DNA from: a virus
Length of the DNA stretch: 43,270 bases
Virus record (IMG/VR): IMGVR_UViG_3300035127_000009
Coordinates: 1 to 43,270 of that record
Direction: 5' to 3' (one strand)
A program made the translations under genes and the position numbers. The notes beneath the pieces were generated by a model. That model did no database searches. It saw only the letters and a program-made list of their open reading frames with translations, and was not told where the DNA came from. This document shows, piece by piece, positions 30,615 through 36,850 of the stretch (positions within the stretch are counted from its first letter, which is position 1; each line of letters starts with the position of its first letter).

Positions 30615-31324
30615 AGCGCAGTCAATTGCTCCGCGGTTCCGTTCTTTGGTTCTTCAAACATATCTATCGTTCGGCTGGCACGCCATTGCTCGATGCGTTT
30701 GCAGGCATCTCTGAAATAGTCCTCGTCTTTCTCGAAACCAAGATATTGAAAGCCTTCCCATTCACAAGCTATTAGACTTGATGCACTGCCAACGTGGGTA
30801 TCCAGTATCTTATCTCCAAGCTTGGCATAGTTCTTTAGAATCCAGCGGTAGAGGATAATTGGTTTTTGGGTTGGGTGAATAGCCCCTTCAATCAAAAGTT
30901 CGACTCTATTATATTCAGCAACTCTAAGAGCTCTTTCAAAAGATGTGAAAGCAAGTTCTCCATCACTATTACAAATCCTTTGACCTTTATCCCAAAATAT
31001 CCATCCCATACTTGGAGGCAAATATCTAGAAAAATAATTCGCTCCCCATATTATTTGATTTTTGCTTATTCTCCAAAGCTGATTAAAATAATCCTTTTCA
31101 GGTCTTTTACTATCCCATCCCTTAAATTCATATTCTTTTCTACCACCATGCTTTGATGTACTTGGCTTTGACCCATCTCTACCAATCCCATATTCAGGAT
31201 CAACTATCGCCAGCTCTGCGAACTTATCCGGCATCTCCCGCATAGCCTCGTTGCAATCGCCCCGGACAAACGAGTCCCAAGGCATACCTGCATCAAGCCA
31301 GGATTTTACCGAGTCATAAAACAT
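30611..31324 (-). CDS. DNA adenine/cytosine methyltransferase (N6_N4_Mtase)
   Basis: A 237-residue protein starting MFYDSVKSWLDAGM. It carries a catalytic motif IV variant (AIVDPEYGIG, residues ~40) and the AdoMet-binding motif I near the C-terminus (ILDTHVGSASSLIACE), a permuted beta-class order. HPTQKPIILYRW fits motif X. It is likely a modification enzyme that protects phage DNA. The DPEY form, rather than DPPY, is unusual. Its ATG overlaps the end of the interrupted zinc-ribbon gene. Confidence 0.8.
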   Translation of the reverse strand: MFYDSVKSWLDAGMPWDSFVRGDCNEAMREMPDKFAELAIVDPEYGIGRDGSKPSTSKHGGRKEYEFKGWDSKRPEKDYFNQLWRISKNQIIWGANYFSRYLPPSMGWIFWDKGQRICNSDGELAFTSFERALRVAEYNRVELLIEGAIHPTQKPIILYRWILKNYAKLGDKILDTHVGSASSLIACEWEGFQYLGFEKDEDYFRDACKRIEQWRASRTIDMFEEPKNGTAEQLTAL

Positions 31325-31512
31325 CAAAATAATTCCGCCTGCTCTTCCACTTCATATTCCCACCAGCAGGAAATCCAGCCACATTTGCACTTGCAGCGAA
31401 TGTAATAATGCGTCGGGTGAAGTTCCTACTCTACCTCTTTCCCGCATTCCTTGCAAACGTCTCCCCAATGTCTAAAATCTGAGGTCTGCTGTATTATTTC
31501 TTCGATGGTCAT
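31324..31512 (-). pseudogene. zinc-ribbon gene interrupted by an in-frame amber codon
   Basis: From the ATG at 31512 the frame reads 28 codons, meets TAG at 31428-31426 and then stays open for 33 codons to TGA at 31324. CKEC lies before the TAG. CKCKCG and SCWW lie after it, so one zinc ribbon is split by the stop. Both ends are coupled: the ATG overlaps the preceding stop and the final TGA overlaps the next ATG. Readthrough, suppression or a recent nonsense mutation are all possible. Confidence 0.65.
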
Positions 31513-32618
31513 TCAAATAACTCCGGCAATCTCTCGCAGCGTTTCTTTGCCATCTGGCAATATTCAAATTTCAAGTCAGTGACTACCGCTCGTCGGCCCA
31601 AACGCTCGGCCACGTTCTTGACTGTTCCACTCCCACCGAACGGGTCAAATACTACACAAGACACCGGCTCGCCTTTGTGCTTACAGGTAGAACGCCAGCC
31701 GATTGTTTTGGATGTTACATCACCACATCTTCCCTCATTTGGATAATTTGTATGACTATTTTTTCTGTCTCCCCAACTATTCCTTTGCGTTGTTTTCTCC
31801 ACAACCCTCTCCCACGGCGCCCCACATTCTAGGCAGCAGCCTTTCTCGCTGGTTCCGGCTTTGATGCAAGGCACAACCAGCTTCTCTGGAAATGTAGCAA
31901 AATGCGCATCCGGGTATGCCTGAGTCGCTATCTCCCAGACTGTGCGCTTGTTGCGGCCATTATAATTCATATGATCACCCATGCGCTTTGATTTAAATGC
32001 GCCAGTATCACTTCCCGCAGATATATATCCATCTTTCGGGGCAGACGCTTGTAAGCCATATTCATATCTTGCTAAAGACTCAAGTTTATGCGGCTCCCGT
32101 ATCGCGTCCGCGTCATAAAAATACTTCGGCTTCTTGCTCAGGAGGAAAATCTGCTCGTGGCTCTTTGTCGGCCTATCCGTGACACTTTCTGGCATCGGGT
32201 TCGGCTTGGCCCAAATTATCTCGCTTCTCAAGTACCAGCCATCGGCGCGGAGCGCGAATGCAAGCATCCAAGGAATTCCACAGAGGTCTTTGGGTTTGAG
32301 ACCTGATACAACAGTTGAATAATTATTATTTATTAAACGTTCTTTTCTATCGCCTCTTATACCGCCACGATGTCTCAATGTTGTCTGCGCATAACTATCA
32401 CCCATATTCACCCAACAAGTGCCATCATCCCGCAGCACTCTTTTCACCTCGCGGAACACGGCTACCATGTTCTGAATGTACTCTTCTGGAGTCGGTTCGA
32501 GTCCGAGCTGGCCGTCCACTGAATAATCTCGCAGCGCCCAATATGGGGGAGAGGTAACGCACATCTGTACGCTCTTGTCTCTCAATGGCAACCGCAAGCT
32601 GTTAGCGTTCAGTATCAT
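31509..32618 (-). CDS. DNA methyltransferase (TSPPYW type, N4-C or N6-A)
   Basis: A 369-residue protein. I prefer the ATG giving MILNANSLRLPLRDKS, which overlaps the previous stop (ATGA). Motif IV is VTSPPYWAL (residues ~20) and motif I lies near the end (VVFDPFGGSGTVKN), a beta-class order. GLKPKDLCGIPW and IIWAKPNPMPES are typical of site-specific methyltransferases. CLECGAPWE adds a zinc-like knuckle. With the second methyltransferase it suggests a heavily modified genome. Confidence 0.85.
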   Translation of the reverse strand: MILNANSLRLPLRDKSVQMCVTSPPYWALRDYSVDGQLGLEPTPEEYIQNMVAVFREVKRVLRDDGTCWVNMGDSYAQTTLRHRGGIRGDRKERLINNNYSTVVSGLKPKDLCGIPWMLAFALRADGWYLRSEIIWAKPNPMPESVTDRPTKSHEQIFLLSKKPKYFYDADAIREPHKLESLARYEYGLQASAPKDGYISAGSDTGAFKSKRMGDHMNYNGRNKRTVWEIATQAYPDAHFATFPEKLVVPCIKAGTSEKGCCLECGAPWERVVEKTTQRNSWGDRKNSHTNYPNEGRCGDVTSKTIGWRSTCKHKGEPVSCVVFDPFGGSGTVKNVAERLGRRAVVTDLKFEYCQMAKKRCERLPELFE

Positions 32619-32938
32619 ATCAATATCGCCGCTACCACAAATACCACAACCGCAAGCCAGTCGATTAGATTCGCTCCCTGCTTGCATCTGTCTATTCCCA
32701 CACAATTATCGTTCCCGGTTCCGTTGCCAGTTTGCATGGCCGTCTCCCATGCTGCTATCATTCCAAATCCGATTAAGTTAAACGGGTACGGCAAAAAGAA
32801 AGCTATCGAGGTGAACACTGGCGCCAGCACCAGCCGGACTATAGTTGTCTTGTCAAACTTTGCTGACCACCAGAAATCGGAACCGTGGAAGGGTATATGA
32901 CCTATCTTGGTGGGAGGTTTAAGCCAATGTGCTTTCAA
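32615..32938 (-). CDS. membrane protein, TTG start (107 aa)
   Basis: A TTG at 32938 behind GAGG opens the frame; it overlaps the stop of 32935-33042. Hydrophobic helices (IVRLVLAPVFTSIAFFLPYP, FNLIGFGMIAAWE, WLAVVVFVVAAILI) indicate a three-helix membrane protein with a Cys pair in the loop (DNCVGIDRC). It lies before two methyltransferases. Role unknown. Confidence 0.6.
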   Translation of the reverse strand: MKAHWLKPPTKIGHIPFHGSDFWWSAKFDKTTIVRLVLAPVFTSIAFFLPYPFNLIGFGMIAAWETAMQTGNGTGNDNCVGIDRCKQGANLIDWLAVVVFVVAAILI

Positions 32939-33042
32939 TTCCGTTCCTCTTCTTTTGGCTTTGGTGGCTTATCCGTTTCAGCCAGCTTGTTTCTAGCCTC
33001 TTCCCTCAGAGTCTTGATGGCCTCTATTATTTCTGATTTCAT
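32935..33042 (-). CDS. micro-ORF (35 aa), helical
   Basis: It starts MKSEIIEAIKTLREEARN and ends EEERN. It has a clear amphipathic helix and a Lys/Pro/Glu-rich tail. It ends on the next start codon (TTGA). There is no clear Shine-Dalgarno site. The ORF is one in a string of very short frames between 32935 and 33407. Confidence 0.45.
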   Translation of the reverse strand: MKSEIIEAIKTLREEARNKLAETDKPPKPKEEERN

Positions 33043-33076
33043 TTTTAGTTATTGGCAAGGGGCAGGGGATTTGCAC

Positions 33077-33154
33077 CTAAATCCACGAAACAGATACTTT
33101 GCTACTGTACTCCTCTCCGGGCAGTACAACTCCCGGCGTAGTAATTCTCTTCAT
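33077..33154 (-). CDS. micro-ORF (25 aa, or 49 aa from GTG at 33226)
   Basis: It starts MKRITTPGVVLPGEEYS and ends at TAG. The frame stays open upstream to a GTG at 33226, which would give 49 residues and overlap 33183-33287 in another frame. The composition is protein-like but no function can be inferred. Confidence 0.35.
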   Translation of the reverse strand: MKRITTPGVVLPGEEYSSKVSVSWI

Positions 33155-33182
33155 ATCTATTCCGCCACCCTTGCCAATATTC

Positions 33183-33287
33183 TTAAGCCATATTTTTAGG
33201 CAAGGAGCAACCACCGTCGTTCGCACCCGACTTGATCAAGTCCGACCAAGATACAGGCTGCACGTCAACATGGAATTTACCAGCCAT
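33183..33287 (-). CDS. micro-ORF (34 aa)
   Basis: It starts MAGKFHVDVQPVSWSD immediately after the TAA of the upstream ORF (TAA ATG) and ends PKNMA. Contains a Cys near the end. No Shine-Dalgarno site. Continuity with its neighbours supports translation. Confidence 0.4.
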   Translation of the reverse strand: MAGKFHVDVQPVSWSDLIKSGANDGGCSLPKNMA

Positions 33288-33407
33288 TTAACGAACTATT
33301 GACCGACTTACGATTCGGCCCAGCTTTCGAGTCCCCGGAATACGTCCGGGTATCCGCCCCTTTCGGGGTAATTGCCCCTTGCCAATTCCACCCTTAATAT
33401 CTATCAT
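33288..33407 (-). CDS. micro-ORF, very basic (39 aa)
   Basis: It starts MIDIKGGIGKGQLPRKGR and is highly basic (RIPGRIPGTRKLGRIVSR). It overlaps the stop of the RHH gene (ATGA). A small basic peptide could bind nucleic acid or be an antimicrobial-like peptide; this is only a guess. Confidence 0.45.
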   Translation of the reverse strand: MIDIKGGIGKGQLPRKGRIPGRIPGTRKLGRIVSRSIVR

Positions 33408-33571
33408 TTCACTTCCAGTTTATCAACCGCCTCGACAATCAGCGATGTCATGCTCACCCCACGCCGAGCGGCCTTCTCTGCTATCATGGCCTTCTCCTCT
33501 GCAAGAACCAACATGCAGATTCTCTCTCCCCAACTTCGGCCCTTTATCTTTGTTCTGTGTTTGCCAGGCAT
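33404..33571 (-). CDS. ribbon-helix-helix-like small regulator
   Basis: A 55-residue protein starting MPGKHRTKIKGRSWGE. The segment ERICMLVLAEEKAMIAEKAARRGVSMTSLIVEAV is consistent with an Arc/MetJ-type ribbon-helix-helix. AAGGA lies nine bases upstream. The longer open frame only extends into the tRNA region. It may regulate the nearby promoters at 33824-33889. Confidence 0.55.
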   Translation of the reverse strand: MPGKHRTKIKGRSWGERICMLVLAEEKAMIAEKAARRGVSMTSLIVEAVDKLEVK

Positions 33572-33605
33572 TGCAGTTTTCCTTTTTTTTAAAAAAACTA
33601 CTTTG

Positions 33606-33678
33606 CTGATGCGGTAGGATTCGAACCTACACCACACGGATTAACAGTCCGCGGCTCTGCCTATTAAGCTACGCATCA
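33606..33678 (-). tRNA. tRNA-Asn (GTT)
   Basis: On the minus strand a full cloverleaf folds. Acceptor TGATGCG/CGCATCA is a perfect seven bp. D arm GCTT...GAGC and anticodon stem GCGGA/TCCGT follow, with loop CTGTTAA. The T arm is GTAGG-TTCGAAT-CCTAC. Anticodon GTT reads Asn. CCA is not encoded. A phage-borne Asn tRNA may help late-gene translation. Confidence 0.92.
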
Positions 33679-33696
33679 AAAAAAATGACAAGGGGC

Positions 33697-33766
33697 AGGG
33701 ACAGACTGGACTTGAACCAGCAACCGCGGGACCATTCCCTAACTCTGCCTATTGAGCTACTGCCTT
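33697..33766 (-). tRNA. degenerate tRNA-like sequence
   Basis: It shares the D arm of the tRNA-Asn (AATAGGCAGAG) and has a good T arm (CTGG-TTCAAGT-CCAG). The stretch between D and T arms is three bases shorter. The anticodon arm cannot form a canonical seven-base loop. The acceptor pairs only in part (AAGGCAG with CTGTCCC). Forced folding gives anticodon GGT (Thr) with mispaired stem. It is probably a decayed tRNA or tRNA mimic. Confidence 0.6.
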
Positions 33767-33770
33767 ACAC

Positions 33771-33819
33771 GCATGGCGCGCCTGCTTATGCGCCGATATT
33801 TCTATCGCCCTTGCCATGC
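33771..33819 (-). ncRNA. promoter-proximal structured RNA (three-way fold)
   Basis: On the minus strand, GCATGGC (33819-33813) pairs with GCCATGC (33777-33771). Inside, CGATA-GAAA-TATCG forms a GNRA-capped hairpin and GCGC...GCGC a second. The outer stem begins at the predicted transcription start of promoter 33824-33852, and the tRNAs follow. Confidence 0.55.
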
Positions 33820-33823
33820 TTAC

Positions 33824-33852
33824 ATAATACGCATTTATTACGCAATCCGCAA
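33824..33852 (-). promoter_or_regulatory. promoter for the tRNA and leftward genes
   Basis: On the minus strand, TTGCGG (33847-33852), 17 bases, TATTAT (33824-33829). It drives the structured element, tRNA region and the genes to the left. It is divergent from the promoter at 33861-33889. Confidence 0.6.
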
Positions 33853-33860
33853 GAGAAAAC

Positions 33861-33889
33861 TTGCTTAACACCACGCGGTTTCTTATATT
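33861..33889 (+). promoter_or_regulatory. promoter for the membrane protein gene
   Basis: TTGCTT (33861-33866), 17 bases, TATATT (33884-33889). The gene starts 33 bases later. Confidence 0.6.
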
Positions 33890-33906
33890 CATGTCAAGTA
33901 CTTTAA

Positions 33907-33921
33907 TTTGGAGGCTCCAAA
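33907..33921 (+). promoter_or_regulatory. hairpin enclosing the ribosome binding site
   Basis: TTTGGAGGCTCCAAA is self-complementary around the GGAGG site just before the ATG at 33923. Folding would hide the site and lower or time translation of the holin-like protein. Confidence 0.5.
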
Positions 33922-33922
33922 A

Positions 33923-34255
33923 ATGGGCATCATTCAAAACCCTGTTATCGCTGTTGTGCTTGGCGTGTTGACGGTTGTCGGAAACATTGCCGGGCTATAT
34001 GATTCAAATGTAATGTTCACAATTCTTGGTGTTGTCGGTTTTGGCTCTATCGCTCAACTCCGGGCTGCAATAGATTCAACCGGATTAAAGACCTACATCA
34101 CCGTTGGCGCTGGCGGCCTGTCTATGGTTCTGTACGGCCTGAATATCATCTCTGTCGAACAGATGCAACTTGCCCTGTCTGTTCTCCTGCCTGTCGCTGC
34201 TGCCACTCTTGGACATGGCGTTCAGAAATCCGGCGGGGGAAAAAAGAAGCTGTAA
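33923..34255 (+). CDS. holin-like membrane protein
   Basis: A 110-residue protein starting MGIIQNPVIAVVLGVLTVV, preferred over the earlier ATG because GGAGG lies upstream. Three hydrophobic segments (residues ~6-25, ~33-48, ~60-98) and a charged Lys-rich end (GGGKKKL) are typical of class I holins. It is a single-gene plus-strand unit with its own promoter and terminator, and the ribosome binding site is in a hairpin. That suits a timed lysis protein. It could also be a general membrane protein. Confidence 0.6.
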   Translation: MGIIQNPVIAVVLGVLTVVGNIAGLYDSNVMFTILGVVGFGSIAQLRAAIDSTGLKTYITVGAGGLSMVLYGLNIISVEQMQLALSVLLPVAAATLGHGVQKSGGGKKKL

Positions 34256-34261
34256 CATTCT

Positions 34262-34507
34262 TCATAGCTCCTTCTCTGTTAGCCCGGCCTTTGTGTCGGG
34301 CTTTTTTTCTCTCTTGAATATACAATAAAATTGTGGTTTGATGCCTTCTTCAGTATGCCAAATTTTTTGTATTTGACCAACAAACTCCCATCCATTCGCT
34401 GCATGTTTATTAAGCCAATTTGCGACATCTATATCATCAATAAAAACTGATTTCCTATCATTTGGTATTGGTGGTGTAAAACCAAAACTGGTATATTCGT
34501 ATTTCAT
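34262..34507 (-). CDS. DUF4177-like small protein
   Basis: An 81-residue protein starting MKYEYTSFGFTPPIPND. The pattern YEY..., a helix with LNKHAANGWEFVGQI and FYCIFKREKK fits the DUF4177 family. The C-terminal codons overlap the plus-strand terminator of the holin-like gene, so the two converge. Function unknown. Confidence 0.65.
   Translation of the reverse strand: MKYEYTSFGFTPPIPNDRKSVFIDDIDVANWLNKHAANGWEFVGQIQKIWHTEEGIKPQFYCIFKREKKPDTKAGLTEKEL
34281..34308 (+). terminator. intrinsic terminator after the holin-like gene
   Basis: AGCCCG (34281-34286) pairs with CGGGCT (34297-34302) around a ten-base loop, followed by a run of T to 34308. It ends the plus-strand transcript. Confidence 0.85.
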
Positions 34508-34530
34508 AACTCCTCCGTAAACTTCCTTGA

Positions 34531-34947
34531 TTAACTGCTCTGCATGTATTCACGGTACTTAACAATAATCTCAATCAATGCAAATCGGTCAAGCTTGTAG
34601 GCTCCCATCTGCTTTTCAAGTCCTGTTTTTACTTTCAAATCCTCAAGAACTTCTGAGCCCCATCGCCGCTCGATACCTTCTCGATATTCAATTAACTTGC
34701 CAGCGTCAAATCTATTACACTGGTGACACTGGCCGTTTACATTCCGTTCGTCAAACCTGACAGATTGATATTTCCCGGCAGAGTAATAATGCCCTGCATC
34801 CAAAACCACACCATAGCGACCACAGGAAATACAGGGCTTATCTTTATCGCGCTCTCGTATCCAAGCATTGAAAACCTCAATAGCCTTTGCTTTCAAATAC
34901 TTATGCGATTTCTTTTGTAGTCGCTTTCTGTAGGTGTCGTCTTTCAC
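34531..34947 (-). CDS. ninG: NinG/Rap-family recombination protein
   Basis: A 138-residue protein. The N-terminal basic helix (YRKRLQKKSHKYLKAKAIEVFNAWIRERD) is followed by CISCGR, DAGHYYSAGKYQSVRFDERNVNGQCHQCNRF and an acidic helical end. This is the NinG/Rap pattern with four zinc-binding cysteines. In lambda the protein is a structure-specific endonuclease that resolves recombination intermediates. It sits at the far end of the replication module, near DnaB. Confidence 0.85.
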   Translation of the reverse strand: MKDDTYRKRLQKKSHKYLKAKAIEVFNAWIRERDKDKPCISCGRYGVVLDAGHYYSAGKYQSVRFDERNVNGQCHQCNRFDAGKLIEYREGIERRWGSEVLEDLKVKTGLEKQMGAYKLDRFALIEIIVKYREYMQSS

Positions 34948-34967
34948 AAGGCTCCGCGCTTCTTTGG

Positions 34968-35180
34968 TTATTTGAAAAAGCTACTTTCTTTAAAGAACTC
35001 TCGTTCACTTATCATCCAATCAACCAATTCTTTCAAATCCGGGTGACTGTCCGGCTTCCCATGTGCCTCTTGCCATAGCCTGATTGCCGGAAGCAGCGCC
35101 TCGTTTTGCCGATTGATTAGGTCGGCGTATTCTTGGCAGGATGGACAATTTTCGTATGTCTCTTTTGGCAAGATATTCAT
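34968..35180 (-). CDS. hypothetical protein (70 aa)
   Basis: It starts MNILPKETYENCPSCQEY. CPSC near the N-terminus is followed by a long amphipathic helix. It overlaps 35177-35407 by four bases. Ribosome binding site weak. Unknown. Confidence 0.5.
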   Translation of the reverse strand: MNILPKETYENCPSCQEYADLINRQNEALLPAIRLWQEAHGKPDSHPDLKELVDWMISEREFFKESSFFK

Positions 35181-35407
35181 AGTTCTTTGCCATCGTCTGA
35201 TAGTTCAATATCTTCCTTAAGATTCTTTGCACAATCTGGGCAATAGATATTGCCATACATCATCCAACCTAGAGATTTTGCATAAGCAATAACTTTCTTT
35301 CTGCCTTCAAACGCACTTGCAACCGGTTCGCTCGTTTCGCAAGCTTGTTTGTTTGGACAGCGGCCATCATAGTCATCGCAAACGATATTCACTTCATAGC
35401 TAAACAT
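35177..35407 (-). CDS. small Cys-rich protein (76 aa)
   Basis: It starts MFSYEVNIVCDDYDGRCPNK. Cysteines VC, RCPNKQAC and YCPDCAK are compatible with a zinc-binding fold. It sits between DnaB and the previous small gene. Unknown function. Confidence 0.5.
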   Translation of the reverse strand: MFSYEVNIVCDDYDGRCPNKQACETSEPVASAFEGRKKVIAYAKSLGWMMYGNIYCPDCAKNLKEDIELSDDGKEL

Positions 35408-35416
35408 AATTCCTCC

Positions 35417-36850
35417 TCAAAATGGTAAATTCGGTTCTTCTGTTTTCATTAGCTCTTCTGCAAAATCCTTGTTTCCAATATGACCGTTTGTCGGCTCCTT
35501 GTGCGTCTCATCTATCTCAAAAAACAGAGTCTTTGTTGGGTCAAAATGCATACCTATTGACCCAATCGGGCCAAGCCGCTGTTTTAGAATAATTATCTCG
35601 GCCAGCCCTTCGGTTGATTGTCCGTCCTCGGTTGTCTTTATCCCGTAATATTCAGGCCGGTAAATGAACATCGCAACGTCCGCGTCCTGTTCTATTGAAC
35701 CTGAGTCCCGTAAATCTGAAAGCTTTGGTCTGCTCCCGCCTCTATGTTCAACAGCCCTTGAAAGCTGGCTAATTGCCACAACCGGAATATCCAGCTCCTT
35801 TGCTGTCGCCTTGATTGCATTGCTAATCCTGGTCATCTTCTGATTATCGTTGTTCGTTTTCTCGGCGCAGCCCATGAGCTGAATGTAATCGATGAAAAGA
35901 ATCTCAATCTCGTCACGCCGCTTCATATTCCGAGCAAGACTCCGCAACCCAACATCAGTAAGTCCAGCCACGTCCGCAATGGTTATTGGCAAGCTGCTAA
36001 AAAACTCCTTATTCGCATCAAGCCTTACTTGCTCATCAGCATCAAGTTCACCCTTGATAATCTTGCGCGCATTCATCCGGCATTCGATTGCAAGAAGCTG
36101 ATTTGTTATCTGAAGCTCTGACATCTCAAGGCTGATAATACCTACGGAAATGAATTTCTGTGAAGCTATATTGTAGGCCAAATTAAAAGCCAAACTGCTC
36201 TTACCCATACTTGGGCGCCCGGCAATCACAATGTAGTCTTTCTTCTGGAATCCCTCTGTGTAATAATTCAACTGCCTGTACCCGGTTGATAACCCTAATA
36301 ACATGCCCGGCATTTTCTTTCTTTCCTCAATGATTTGATTCAATTCCTTAAACGGTTCCCCTACCCTGCGGAAACTTACATTCCGGCCAACTCCGATACT
36401 GAAAAACTTCTCTTGTGCCATCTCAAGGCAATCCAGCCCGCCTTGTTCTTTTGTCGCTTCATAAACCTCATTTGCAACCGTTCGAATTTTCCGGAGAGTT
36501 GATTTGTCTTTCACTATCTTGGCGTAATATTCAACACTTGCAGATGATGGCAAAGATTCAGGCAATTGTGTGACATAATACGCGCCGCCTACTTCCTCAA
36601 GTACCTGCATTTTTTCGAGCTGGTCAGTGACAGTCAGATAATCTACTGCCTCTTGCTTATCAGACAGACTTAGAATTGCCTCGAAAATTAACCGATGCTG
36701 TTTTTTGTAAAAGTCCTCTTTGTCAAGAATCTCAATCGATTTATCAATGGCCGCTGGATCCAGCATCATCGAGCCAAGGACGGCCATTTCCTCTTCAATC
36801 GCCTGTGGCGGCAGGGACTCGTGGGAATGGCTTGTATCCGGGGTTGTCAT
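35417..36850 (-). CDS. dnaB: replicative DNA helicase (DnaB family)
   Basis: A 477-residue protein. The N-terminal primase-interacting domain (PQAIEEEMAVLGSMMLDPAAI) is followed by Walker A GRPSMGKSS (residues ~195-205), ISLEMS, and Walker B LFIDYIQLMG. ISQLSRAVEHR and LRDSGSIEQDADVAMFIYRPEYY complete the helicase core. It unwinds the fork. GGAGC lies before the ATG, and the start overlaps the end of the replication protein by 56 bases. Confidence 0.93.
   Translation of the reverse strand: MTTPDTSHSHESLPPQAIEEEMAVLGSMMLDPAAIDKSIEILDKEDFYKKQHRLIFEAILSLSDKQEAVDYLTVTDQLEKMQVLEEVGGAYYVTQLPESLPSSASVEYYAKIVKDKSTLRKIRTVANEVYEATKEQGGLDCLEMAQEKFFSIGVGRNVSFRRVGEPFKELNQIIEERKKMPGMLLGLSTGYRQLNYYTEGFQKKDYIVIAGRPSMGKSSLAFNLAYNIASQKFISVGIISLEMSELQITNQLLAIECRMNARKIIKGELDADEQVRLDANKEFFSSLPITIADVAGLTDVGLRSLARNMKRRDEIEILFIDYIQLMGCAEKTNNDNQKMTRISNAIKATAKELDIPVVAISQLSRAVEHRGGSRPKLSDLRDSGSIEQDADVAMFIYRPEYYGIKTTEDGQSTEGLAEIIILKQRLGPIGSIGMHFDPTKTLFFEIDETHKEPTNGHIGNKDFAEELMKTEEPNLPF

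Noticed and set aside
33749-33937. Minus-strand ORF over the divergent promoters
   Set aside because: It covers both promoters, the structured element and the tRNA-like sequence. Coding there would conflict with stronger signals.
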